A stretch of DNA of 64,000 nucleotides. Origin: Heliocybe sulcata (taxonomy: Eukaryota > Basidiomycota > Agaricomycetes > Gloeophyllales > Gloeophyllaceae). A program made the translations under genes and the position numbers. The stretch spans positions 108,596 through 172,595 of the forward strand of contig ML213514.1 in the NCBI GenBank assembly GCA_004369045.1, written 5' to 3'. Of the stretch, positions 1 through 10,581 are shown one piece after another; positions within the stretch are counted from its first letter, which is position 1; each line of letters begins with the position of its first letter. The notes beneath the pieces are model-generated. The model was not told the origin of the DNA. It saw nothing but the letters and a program-made list of their open reading frames with translations, and made no database searches.

Positions 1-519
1 CCTTTGACCCCTTCGGGAGCTTGGCTGTTAGTCGCTTGATGTACGAGCTTCGTACCAGGGAGTAGAAGAAGAAGTATGCGTATTCTGCAGAAACAGCAAG
101 TACAGGTCAGCGCAGCTGGGAGACGGTAGAGGGGTGGGACGAACGCATGGAAAAGGTATTGATCATAGTCGCCGTGAATCCCTTGTAGTACCCCCATATC
201 CCCTCCTCCTTCAGGACACGAAGCAACACTGAGTACATGGATAGGTCATCGCGCTTGCCCTTGCCCTTCGCGTCTTGGTTAGTAGCCTGTATGCGGGTCT
301 TTGCTCTACAAAGTCGGCGTCAGCGGTCCAAGCATTCATACTCATGCGAACGAGTACCCACACATCTAACGGGTAAACAACACTTCACCCAAGTTAGAAC
401 GAGCATGCCGAGCTGACTAGATAAGACACTCACGCCGTACTAAAACACCCTCCCAGAGCCCCCGCCAAAGCGTACCCAAACGGCGTCAGTTGTTGTACAG
501 GCTTAGACTGCGTCGGCAT
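1..519 (-). CDS. Peroxisomal-type mitochondrial carrier family protein (N-terminal part, runs off window)
   Basis: Membrane transporter of the SLC25 family; closest in feel to the peroxisomal adenine-nucleotide carriers (PMP34/ANT1/PMP47). Four exons are visible on the minus strand: 434-519 (start ATG at 519), 362-382, 145-305 and 1-84, joined by introns of 51, 56 and 60 nt. Spliced, the N-terminus gives a first transmembrane helix (GYALAGALGGCFSTAV), then the carrier signature VVYPLDVAKTRIQA, then EEGIWGYYKGF and MQYAYFFFYSLVR, the last two typical of the peroxisomal branch. The signature is split over a 21-nt exon. The C-terminal repeats lie beyond base 1. It shares a 158-bp divergent upstream region with the methyltransferase gene. 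Substrate is inferred from the family only; the carrier fold is certain, the peroxisomal subtype likely. Confidence 0.85.
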
Positions 520-677
520 GGTATTCTGCTAGTTGGGCTCAAGGTCCATGCAAGTTCCTCTTGAATAGCCCGCAACGATGGGGAGCGGGAGCGGTGACCG
601 GTGAGTATCCGCCTCGGAGTCCATTAGTGCAGTCGTGGGGTAGCCGGACCCGTGTCGTCCAAAAGTATCGATATCAC

Positions 678-1867
678 ATGAGCGGATGTACAGTACGGCC
701 GTCGCTGTCGGCGGCGATGACCGCGCGCTTCTGACTGTTGCTTGCGTTCACAGACTTGGCTTAGAATCTCAGCATCAGAGAAGGGAGGATGCGGCAAGAA
801 ACTTGCAATCCGAATTTTCCTGAAAACCTCGATATCAGTCCATCAAGCAGGCCAGATGGTGTCGACGTTGAATCTGGGCTCGGCTCCGTTCTGGATGCGC
901 ACTCTCAGAGGGATGCGATCGAGAAATACGGTATTGCAGGACGAGTCTGGTGAATACTCTCTACTGGAATTTGCGGTCGTGCATGCAGCCTCTCTTACGA
1001 AAAGATGCCAGGGAGGCTGCTTATCTTCTGCTGTCCTATATTGAAGGCTCGTCAAGGCTGGAGTTTGACCCTCCCTTCCTCGATGAAACGGCAGAAGAGC
1101 ATGTTATGCTAGAGCTGGGATCGGGAACTGGTATTCTGGGAATAAAGCTGGCTCAGGTCCTGTCTCCGAAAGGTCTGGTCATTCTGACTGATCTACCCGA
1201 CGTCTGTCCTCTCCTACGCGAGACTCTGGAAAAGCATGGGTACAAGGAGACTGTTGATCCCGCATCTGGAGGCTTGATGGTCCGACCTTTGCCATGGGGA
1301 AGTATTGAGTTTGCTTCCAGCGTCGGGGCGGACCTGCGATTGCCTTCTGGCGATCGTCCCCGCTACCTCACGCGGATAATATGCAGTGACTTGGTACGGA
1401 GGCCCAAACTCTGATGTCGAGATCCCAGTGAGGCTCACATATCTCAGGTATATTTTCCAGAATTACTGGCACCGCTACTGCGAAGCCTCATCCAACTGTC
1501 TTCAACTCCATTTGTCCCTGCCTCAACGGCACATCAGCTCGACATCGTAATCTCATACAGAATACGAAGCCTATCCAAAGAGACTCCTTTCTGGAATGCG
1601 TTTGGTGTATGGTTCACTTTCTACCCCGTTATGGTCAGAAGTAGGACTGCAGATGATTCGGGCACTTGGCGTCGCTTTGGCTCTTCTGCAGCGGAAGACC
1701 GTTCATTCGTGTTTAGTGCGCGACGAAGACCCGAGTCATTCTCCTGGGCCATTCCCGAGAGTGACAGTGATCTGATGAATGGGGTGGGTACACCGTGGAG
1801 CAGCGATGCCCAATTTGAAACTCTCCTTCTGACCGCTTTCGACGACGATGAGGAAGATCATTCATAA
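678..1867 (+). CDS. Putative protein-lysine methyltransferase (class I, EFM/METTL21-like)
   Basis: S-adenosylmethionine-dependent methyltransferase of the fungal EFM/METTL21 group, which methylates lysines on translation factors and other proteins; the substrate here is unknown. The SAM-binding motif I reads LELGSGTGILGIKLAQ; upstream is the family hallmark IEKYGIAGRVWEAAY, and ICSDLVYFPELLAPLLRSL carries the post-I region. Exons I can join: 678-692, 765-949, 1012-1393 and 1448-1867, giving about 333 residues. The last three are firmly fixed because motifs run across the junctions. The first exon and ATG at 678 are a guess: another ATG at 686 opens a different frame that ends before the motif region. 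The C-terminus (to 1867) is a single open exon. It faces the arrestin gene, 199 bp away, tail to tail. Confidence 0.8.
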
Positions 1868-2066
1868 CGCTTACAAAGTCCTGGCGTATAGCATTGGAAC
1901 GGCTGTCTAGGCCGTGCGTTGCCCACCATCACGAATCCAAACGCTTGCTGGAGGAATCATCGAGCAGCCCCACATCGATCTCACATTTCGAGATACCTTA
2001 CATGAGGCCGAGGCTTCCGAAAACAGATAAATACACAGGTTCTGCCTTAGCTTGCCGACCACACCA

Positions 2067-3588
2067 TCAATGCTCCTCTCCATGCATGTAAGGAGGCGGA
2101 GGAGCAAGAGATTTCGGCACAACCCCTTCAGCGTTCAGGGTGACTACAGTCACTTCCTGCTTGACCAAAGCCACTTCCTTGTTTCCTTCCCAGTGGAAAT
2201 CCGCGGCGCGGAAAGGTAGCAACGAAACGGCATACTGAACGCAAATTAGCCGCAGTAGACTTGGCTGGACAGTCCAGGCTGAAGAATATGACGAACCTTG
2301 ATCAGTATGGTGGCGAAGGAGCAGCTGGGCCTCAGCTTCCATGGGACCTGAATCTCTCCTTGCAGTCTCTTAACGCCCTCGTCGGGTTCATCCATGGGCC
2401 AGAAGACGGCTGTTGCGCAGAAGTCCTTGAAAGCATTACCGTCTTTGGTCGAAGGTGCATCTAGCTGACCTGTGCCGACACCTAGGAATCTCTCCAGTAC
2501 GATATTGACGCAGTTGGGGTCGGCTAAGGACTCTAGAGCCTCTTTATCTGGGCTCGCCAGGGTGAGGATCAGGGGAATATAAGCCCCCAGTGCATAAGTG
2601 AGCTTTGGGGAGCATATGAGGATCAGACCTTTGACACGAAGCCCCACCTTGGAGAGGGCTCACCGGTTTCGCTATTCCGAGCTGTATCGGTTGCGCAGCT
2701 TGTCATTATACGACCAGGAAGAATATGTGGCCAGTCTACGTACAGTGCATGTCACTTGGGGCTCTCTCGATCCCGAAGGTTTACCCTTCACAATGACAGG
2801 CGGCAGCTCTACCCAGGCCTCCGGATCGATGTCGGGGCCAGGTAGCGGTAGGCCCGAATCGTACGCCTTCCTCCTATGCGAAGAGGGCGGGTCCGCAACG
2901 GTCTTTGGAAGGACGAATAGATTCGCTGCGAGGCTGTCACAACGTCAGGAAGACTACCTTGAGCATGCCTCCCATGAAATACGTTACAATGAGTCTGGCG
3001 TAAAGGTCCCTGCGTGCACGCTCACGAGGATCCTATAGCCGATGGATGTGGTGCTATTCCAACCTCTCTCCGAGAACGTAGGAGGGAGGCGATAAACTGT
3101 ACTGTGGTCTTTAGACTTGTCCGTGACGGTCACCTCATGCGGGAGCGAGAGAACGAACGGCCAAGAACGCTTCCCCGACAGGTGCGAAGACTCGCCGCTC
3201 TGCTGGTGGCCCCACAACGTTTGTGTTATGTGTAGGAAGTTCAACGGCTTGAAGGTCTGTACGGTAGCAATGCCAAGCAGCTATAGCCAAACATTGCATC
3301 CTAGTTCATCAATGGCACAGCGAAACATCCGCATACCGTGATAGCAACGCTCTTGATATCTTTCTCCCCCTCGAGGTCCAGGTCCACTGACCCCTCAATT
3401 GCCTCACCGTCGAAGAAACGCGGGGAACTTCCGGCCTGAACATGGTGCGTGTTCGCTATATTCAGCTGCAGCCACGGTCGGCCCTTGTGGTCCAGCGAAT
3501 ACCGATGCTCAATGACATTGCCATGGTTTACAGCAGGTGCCGTGTAGTCTGGGTCGTCCAGGTATGTGCTGAAGTTCACCGCATCCAT
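2067..3588 (-). CDS. Arrestin-like (alpha-arrestin) protein
   Basis: Probable arrestin-fold adaptor of about 409 residues; family members link membrane cargo to ubiquitin ligases or trafficking machinery. Five exons: 3337-3588, 2988-3256, 2744-2933, 2297-2647 and 2067-2234; all phases agree. Visible arrestin features: the N-lobe strand region SVDLDLEGEKDIKSVAITV, the edge LNFLHITQTLW, the strand SIGYRILVSVHAGTF, and the C-lobe segments GLRVKGLILICSPKL, ALGAYIPLILTLASP and YAVSLLPF. No PPxY motif of the Rsp5-binding type stands out, so this may be a basidiomycete-specific arrestin branch. It lies 236 bp downstream of the NUP49 stop, on the same strand. Family assignment rests on overall pattern and conserved segments rather than a catalytic signature. 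Confidence 0.75.
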
Positions 3589-3824
3589 GGTGCAGACGGA
3601 TTTTGGGGTTGAATGATATACAGCATTGTACAGTGTACTACGCGCTATATGAAGCCGCTCATGACATCCAGCGCTCGCTCGCTATCTCACCTGCTCAAGC
3701 AACCATATGCGCCGAGTGCTAAGAGGCCTGACAGTGATTGATCCCGATACTAACGCAAGAATCAAAGATAGCATAAATAGCACCTAATGCAGTGATAAAA
3801 TGCAAAGCAGGACAACGCGACGGC

Positions 3825-5823
3825 CTACACTTCCAATCCCGTACCATGCCCATCAAAAGGATCTCGCATACTTCCTGTCTTGGCCCTCCACAACTGCGTG
3901 TATATTGCCTTGATCTTTTGCAGCTCGGCGTGCAGATCCGCTGTTTTGTTCGCGAGCGACATGAATGTGGCGTGCTGCGCCTCGAGGGTGACAGATATGG
4001 CTGGAAGGTCATCAGAGGCGTATCAAATTACCACGACTAGGGCGGATAGACGAGATTTAAACGGACCTTGTGGGGTATACTGCGCCTGCGTTGACACAGA
4101 TCCCAATTTGCGCTCTATTTGCTGTTATTGGCAGACGATTGCGGCATGGTTAACGTTGAGTTGTTGATCGGATCTTATACCAGCCCGACGTACCTCTATC
4201 GTTGCCCTGTACCACTGTAGTCGGTCCCTCATCTCCTGCGTGATGCGCTGGAAGAACCTATTTATACCAAGTTAGCAGATGTCAATAAACCGTCAACGCC
4301 GCCACCCCATCTTGTAGTTGAGTGAACTTGTTCGGGGTTAACTTACTCTAGGGGGAAGCCCGCATGGTCACGAAGATACGCGCCGTACTGCTGGGGATTG
4401 CGGAAGCCTTCCAGGATACGGGTGGTGACTATCATGTCTTGAACTGCTTGGTCAACTTTAGCTTTGAGGTCGCGGGTTTGGAGGGCGTCGGTGCGGGTCG
4501 TCGAAAGGACGTTGACAAGATCCTAGAGATGTCCAATCCAATCAAAAGATTAGCATTGGTGATCATGGGAAGGTGATGCGTGGCAGATTGATACTAGACC
4601 TTGTGCGCTCGGCGGATCTGTTCCTGGCCGTTGACGGTCTCGCCTGTCAGGTCATGTTGTTGAAGGCCCTTGCTGATTTGCACGCGGCCTTGTATGTGCG
4701 CCCTGAATAAAGTACGATAAAGTATGGTGAAAAGTATGCTTTGCGGGTTAAGGATAACTGCGTACTCGATGTCCTCGAAGGTCTTTTTGAGTTGGTCTGG
4801 AAGGTCATTAAATCTGGTTGATTTGGTGAAGGGCGGAGGTCCACCTGGTTGCTGGAGACTAATAGAACGTGTCAGCCTGCTAAACGGTCGGGAGAGGAGG
4901 GGACAGGACGCTGATCCCAAGTGCCAAATACGAACGGCCTTTTCTCGATGTGCGACTCGAGATTCGTGGAACAAGGTCACTCACGTTGCCGGTCTCTGCT
5001 GAGCGTTGCCAAACAATGACGACCCACCAGCACCGTATCCTCCGGCAGGCACAGTAGACTGCGCCTGAAGCGGGTTCGCCCCCGTTGTGCTCCCACCAAA
5101 CAGTCCACCACCGCCACCCTGCTGATTCGTCGATCCAAACAAGTTTGATCCACCCTGGTTCTGTTGTTGTGAAGTATTGGTATTACTGAAGAGTGATCCT
5201 CCACCACCGAAGAGAGTGTTCGATGAAGACGGCTGGTTTGAGGTAGTGGTAGAGCCAAAGAGGCTGCTGCCGGTTGCCGGCTGCTGAGAGGTGGCGTTCC
5301 CGAATAATGAACCAGTAGGCTGGGATGGTTGGGTGGTGGTGTTGCCGAATAGACTGCCCGTTGGTTTGGGGGCGGTACTGCCAAATAGATTGCTTGTGGG
5401 CTGCTGGGTCTGAGTGGCGGTATTGCCGAACAGACTCCCCGGTGGCTGTTGGGCTTGAGTGCTGCTGTTACCGAACAGACTACTTGTTCCTGGCTGCTGA
5501 GACTGCGCGGTAGTGTTTCCGAACAGGCTCCCTGTTGGTTGTTGCGACGTCTGGGGCTGGTTCGTGTTTCCGAAGAGGCTCGAGGTGGCCGGCTGTTGCT
5601 GCTGCTGCGTCGTCGAACTGAACAGGCTAGAGGGATGGGACTGTGTTTGTTGTGTATTTCCAAATAGCGACCCTGCGGGTTGAGGGGTGTTGCTGCCAAA
5701 AAGCGAGGGTGCACTGGCTGTGGCTGCTGGTTTGCTGCCAAATGCCGACGAACTGTCGGAGAATCAGGGAGAATTCCGCTACACTGAACTTGAAACGGAC
5801 TCTTACTTAGATAGAAAGGACAT
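3825..5823 (-). CDS. NUP49: FG nucleoporin Nup49/Nup58 (p58/p45 family)
   Basis: Central-channel nucleoporin of the nuclear pore (Nsp1/Nup62-Nup57/Nup54-Nup49/Nup58 complex). Eight exons: 5807-5823, 4985-5752, 4766-4858, 4600-4702, 4347-4522, 4194-4257, 4067-4121 and 3825-4000, coding 483 residues. Residues about 1-260 are an FG domain with 14 LFG motifs (SLFG, NLFG, GLFG) spaced by Thr/Gln/Asn/Ser-rich linkers. The C-terminal half is the helical p58 region: HIQGRVQIS, RTDALQTRDLKAKVDQAVQD, GFRNPQQYGAYLRDHAGFPLE, LQWYRATIEQIERKL and the terminal IYTQLWRAKTGSMRDPF, which separates it from Nup54. The first coding exon is only 17 nt (MSFLS plus two bases). The 254-residue open frame antisense to the function here is an artefact of the repeats. 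Confidence 0.93.
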
Positions 5824-6346
5824 TCTGCAAAAGATTTTGAAGTCCGGGCAAGGGCCTAAAGCAAGCTGCAGGGCAGGGAACAGCGGGCTGAGCAGACGCG
5901 TCTGAACGCGTCGGGTAATTCTGATCAGGTGGCCACACGAACAGTTGCATCTATTTGGTTGTGTGGATGTTATCACGATAAACAGAATTCACGCTAGTAT
6001 TGCAATGAAGCTATGTCTCGATATTTATGACTGATTTCTGATTGCGTCTCATGAACAGCTGCTGATCCGCTGCATTGTCATTCTATTTCTTCGGGATCCT
6101 GATACGCCATCCCGGTCGACCATATGGACCCTTTTTCTCGGTCGACCATGAAGCCAAATCCATGTGCCATTATTGTTGAAGGGCTACATACGAGAGTAGA
6201 GATGTCTGGTACAGCGCTAGGATATCATAGCTTAATGTGAAGCGAAAGGCCTCTCGTTCGATCTCATGTGCATATCATCACGTTTATGTGTGCTAATCAT
6301 GTCCAGCGGGGCTGGCATTGTCCAAGTCATTTGGCATACGAAAATT
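5824..6346. other. Intergenic, no gene seen
   Basis: Spacer between the NUP49 start and the sedolisin stop. It holds an imperfect local duplication: the 11-mer CGGTCGACCAT occurs at about 6112 and again at about 6139. No coding signal or RNA gene is apparent. Confidence 0.6.
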
Positions 6347-8710
6347 TCATGACAAGACTATCTCCTTCAAGAGCCCGAAGTTGGGCGTACCAAGTCCGGT
6401 TACTGCAAGGCCCACGTCAGCTAGTCAGTCTCAAACCAGGAAAGGGTACACTTACTCGGATCCCATCCGGTCGTAGCCTGAAGCAGTAACCTTATCAAGA
6501 CACGGCCAGTATAGTCACACAACTGAGCAACTCACATTAAAGCCTTCGGTGCCGCAGCCGGGATTATTACCCTCGGTAATGTCAGTAAGCCCTTTAACGC
6601 CTTTCGTGTACAACATAGGGTTGAGGAAGCCAAGAGGAGGCAATCCCTTGCTTAACCGCGCGTCGTTGAGGAGGGACACAACACCCGCAAAGGCCGGTGA
6701 AGATGCAGACGTGCCTCCTATGTGGGCAGGTTTACCTCCAATCCAGACGCGGAAGTAGTCACCTTGGGCAGAAACGTCCGGAAAACCCTGAAACAAGAGA
6801 GTACGCATTAGAGAAGGGATGAGCGAAGCCTTGAATTCTGCATACCCTGCCGAATCTGTTGAAAAGGCCTGAGTAGCTGTTTAGCGGGAGGTGCCCGAGA
6901 TACTCAGTCACGGCTCCGAGCTGGTAAAGGGGCGTCGGAAACTAGACCACTGGATCAGTACCGGATACGGCATCCCTAGGACATCGTACGCACGTAGTTG
7001 CTGAAACCACCTCCGGAGAAGTAAACCGCAACCTCGGGGATAGACACAGTACCGCCTACAGACGTGACGCTGCAAAGCAATGAGTCGGATGTCCAAACCA
7101 CTGCAATTGGTATTCCACTGACTAGGGACAAGTTGCAGGGTAGGTTGGAATGAAACGTGTAGCATTCCGGCCATCGTTAGTTTTGCAAATTGTAGTAGTG
7201 GCATTAGCGTCGTTATCTCCGACACCCCCGTCCCCGGAGGAGACCAGTAGAGACACTCCACGCGCACCTGCACGGGGCAGTTGTGAGAACCCATCTAGGG
7301 TATCATAAGCGGCTGGGACGACATACCAAGCTGGGCGAAGCCGGCGCAAGTGCGGACCGCGTAGCTCTGCGGCACGGTCTGCTCATCACTGCTCCCAAGA
7401 TATCTGGTCAGTTGGCGCCCGATATATATCAGACATACTAACACTCACTCTCCGTAACTGGTCGAGATGGTTTGAGGAGGGTTGGGATGAGAGAGGATAT
7501 AATCCAGCCACTGTGGCATAGCTTTAGTCCCTCCATATTCCATACGCTCTAAGAAACAACCCACTTCGGCGTACGGCTCGTTGGTGTCAGTAGTCGTCTT
7601 GAGATCAGGATCGTATGGAGGCTGTCCCCCCGTGGAATAGAAGTAAGCAGGCGTCGGGTGAGTGAGACCGAAAGCAAATTGGACGTCGAGATTAGCCTCT
7701 GCGCCAGCCTCGGACAGATTTTGGGAGTTTTGTCCGCCTCTCGATGATGGACAGTCAGTTGCAGGCTCGTTCGTTCCAGAAGGACTGGCATACCGTTAAC
7801 GGAGGTGTAATTGAAGGACGATCCCAGAGCGTCGGGACGTTGCTCCTGGTAGAACGACTGAAGGTCCTGGATATTCGCGTACTGCTCGAGATAGCCAGTT
7901 ATTCCAATCTTGTTGCCATTAATCGCAGAGGAGTTGTATCCCGTGATGTTATACAGTTGTTGCAAGCATGAAATCGTGATCGTCGAGTTGCAGCTTGCAT
8001 CCACAGCCGTGCCCGAAGCACTCTTGATGGGTGGCGCATTCGAGGACAGAGCTGCCGGCTGTGCATCCGACCAGTGGAATGTGGTTGACATTCCCTTGAG
8101 TGGGCCAAAGTAGGTCGTGGGCGTAACGAGATCAACATGGTCGTGCACATGCTCGGGCAGGCTATAAGTGGTTGTCCGGACGAGACTGACACCGCTTTCG
8201 ACGTGTTTCCAGACATGATAGGTCTACGGGGAATTTAGTATGAATGCATGTGAATCGTCTCCAGACTAGCATGGTGTTTACCGTGTCAAGCATCTTCTCA
8301 GCGAGATTAACCGGTACCTTGACCATGACCCAATCCTTTGCCGATGAGCGGGACAAACTATTCATGTCGATTCCGTGAGACGCAAGCCATTCGTCCACCG
8401 CGTTCATGCTCTTCGGATGCGGAGCAACCAACTCGTCTACCTCCTCCTTGGACAAGTGCTGTCCATACCGGTGATGGTGCGGGTCGCTGACTTCGTATAG
8501 GGCTTGCTCTAGGAGCTCGAATTTATCCTGCGGCAGTCCAATTCGGAGGTCGATGATGTGGTCTGCAGGTGCGGGGCTGTACTGCACCCAGCCTGTCGGA
8601 GGGTCCACCGTCTCTTTCACTCGGTAGGCTTGTTTCTGAGGTACACCCAGAGCACAAGCAGTCAAACCCAGAAGGTGCACGACATAGGTCCAGGTCATAG
8701 AGCCCTTCAT
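6347..8710 (-). CDS. Secreted sedolisin (S53 tripeptidyl-peptidase-like serine peptidase)
   Basis: Secreted acid serine-carboxyl peptidase that trims peptides, probably for nutrition outside the cell. The protein starts [22 protein letters not shown], a signal peptide, then a pro-kumamolisin prodomain ([39 protein letters not shown]). Catalytic features are all visible: Glu and Asp four apart in [11 protein letters not shown], the oxyanion Asp in SSGDGGVGD, and the nucleophile Ser in [14 protein letters not shown]. The tail reads [19 protein letters not shown] and stops at 6347. Exon 1 is 8282-8710 and exon 2 is 7794-8223; several smaller exons follow with introns of about 50 nt. A TATA-like site lies about 60 bp upstream. 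No frame break was found, so I take it as functional. The tripeptidyl specificity is inferred from the family. Confidence 0.93.
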
Positions 8711-8769
8711 AGCGAGACAGCGGGGAACCTCTCAGACTGAGCCCTCCGAGAACGACGCCCACCTGAACC

Positions 8770-8777
8770 TATATATA
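8770..8777 (-). promoter_or_regulatory. TATA-like element upstream of the sedolisin
   Basis: An alternating TATATATA stretch lies about 60 bp before the sedolisin ATG at 8710, a sensible place for a core promoter element in a highly induced secreted-enzyme gene. Position and sequence are seen; function is inferred. Confidence 0.45.
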
Positions 8778-8820
8778 CGCCCATGGAGTTGTCGTAAGGG
8801 CTATTTCCCAGTACTCACGT

Positions 8821-8919
8821 ATGCCTGTCGATCCTCTCGATGCGCGCTATCGGCATGCATTCGTCATGCTGTCGCTACCGGAAGAATTGTGTCTGGATAT
8901 TATTGGCGTAACCAGCTGA
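8821..8919 (+). pseudogene. Possible F-box N-terminal remnant
   Basis: A 32-codon open frame begins MPVDPLDARYRHAF and contains LSLPEELCLDIIG, which matches the start of an F-box helix. Nothing that follows continues the domain in any frame I can join, although a GTAACC after the last Gly could be a splice donor. It reads away from the sedolisin promoter. Either a fragment of a lost F-box gene or a chance match. Confidence 0.25.
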
Positions 8920-10581
8920 TGCCAAAAGGGCGCGGCATTTTTCTCCGTCTTTCCGATGGAATATTGGCGACTTTCCGCAGTAGAGGTCTCAGGTCAGAAC
9001 CCAGTACAAAAACTAGGAGCTCGATCTGTTATAAGTCAAGGTGAGCCTTACCACTGCGAGAACAGCCGTCCGCGTTATCAATCAAGTCAGACTGATGTTG
9101 TGCAGTGTCAGGCACGTTCGAAATATTCTCTTTCGCATGCCCTGCTCCGTAATCTCATAACTAATGCGCCGCAAATAGCTTTGATACCGTGTGGTCGAGT
9201 GGTCCAGGACCCTTGGCTAGTGATCGCATCGCTGCTGTCATCCAATGATATCTGAATGATATATCGAAGTTTGAGTGACGTTTCCGAATCAACGACCACT
9301 GGGCAGCAGTGGAGGCAGGTCTACGAGATAAGTCGCTTTAGCTATCTCACGTTTTTATTAGTGCTAAGAGAATGCTGTATCCTCCACAGATATGCTATAC
9401 AAGAGGCAGCGTCATACCATGCTTCCTGGGCATTACCAGCGACAACTGTGAACTACTCGGTCGCCTATATTCGTCGAAAGCACCGGCTGTACATCTGGTT
9501 CAGACGGTCGGGACGCATGCTGATGATACCGGTAATAGAAATAGGCATCAGTACTCTGGTCGCCCGGTATAAGTACCCATCCTGAAAATGACTATCAACA
9601 CAAGCTCTACATCCATGATTGCTTGTGCAATGTGGTGTCCATCCTCAGACGAATGCAACTTGACTCAAAATGAGTGAATGTTGGAGGGGGAAATACATTG
9701 ACCGGCGGATCTTCCGCCATCTTGCAGCTTCCCTGGGTTTCTCATATCTGTAAGATCCATATCTTGTCTCCATACCGCTATCTCTGGCTGATGAGGCGGC
9801 ACAGCATTCCATCGTGATGCACGCCTTCGACGCAGCAGGATATACTTATGTCGGCGCGCGACGTGGACTCTTTGTGCATTTCTTGCTGTTGAGATAGTCA
9901 CAGCTCATCCTACTGGACCTCGAGCCATACGATATGATTCTCCCCAGTATAGAATTGTAGCGCACTGACATCTACAAGGAGCCTTGGAGCAGACACACCT
10001 CAGACCTGCCAATGATGATCCTTGAGTGCAATTTGAGCAGCAATTGATGTGGTCCTGTCCGCTGACTGGGCGCCCTGGATTCGGACAGTAAGTATCATGT
10101 AAATGGCAGCATGAAGGATGTCGTAACGATATGATATCGCAGGAGGCTACTCCTTTACATTCCTGACGTACCAGCGCTGCCGTACAGATCACGATCGACT
10201 GCTCAGAATCGCACTGGCCAAGGTCACTTGTTAAGAGAAACTTTCTCATCTTCGCCACGCTCATTCTGAGTCATCCGCCTGCGCACGGAGGGTCAGGGGA
10301 GACAATGCAGATTACTACGATGCTGGCCAGGCGACCATATTAGCATGTGCGTCGAAACTAAATTGCTCCTTGGGTGCAGGGTGGCCCGCGCTGTGACGGT
10401 GTGACTTGAGGCAAACGGCTCCACGTGACGGTGTGGCTACTAGCGCGTTGAAAGGGTGCTGCTGTGCATCATGGCTTCCTCGCTGCATCCTTTGTCCTTT
10501 CCACCACCACGCCCCCTGTCAACATCGACGCCGGATACTCTATTGCTAGAGTAGTTGGGCTGACTGTATTACGATTTGAGC
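8920..10581. other. Intergenic with a cysteine-rich minus-strand open frame
   Basis: No family is recognisable in this 1.7-kb stretch. The only notable item is a minus-strand frame at 9905-10264 of 119 residues with 15 cysteines, including CC and CSNC/RCVC groupings, but with no signal peptide and no hydrophobin spacing. Confidence that anything here is a gene is low. Confidence 0.4.

Noticed and set aside
4977-5741. 254-residue minus-strand frame rich in Pro and Ser
   Set aside because: It is the wrong frame of the NUP49 FG-repeat exon; repeats keep alternative frames open.
9905-10264. Hydrophobin
   Set aside because: The eight-cysteine spacing C-x-CC-x-C-x-C-x-CC-x-C is not present and no signal peptide is visible.
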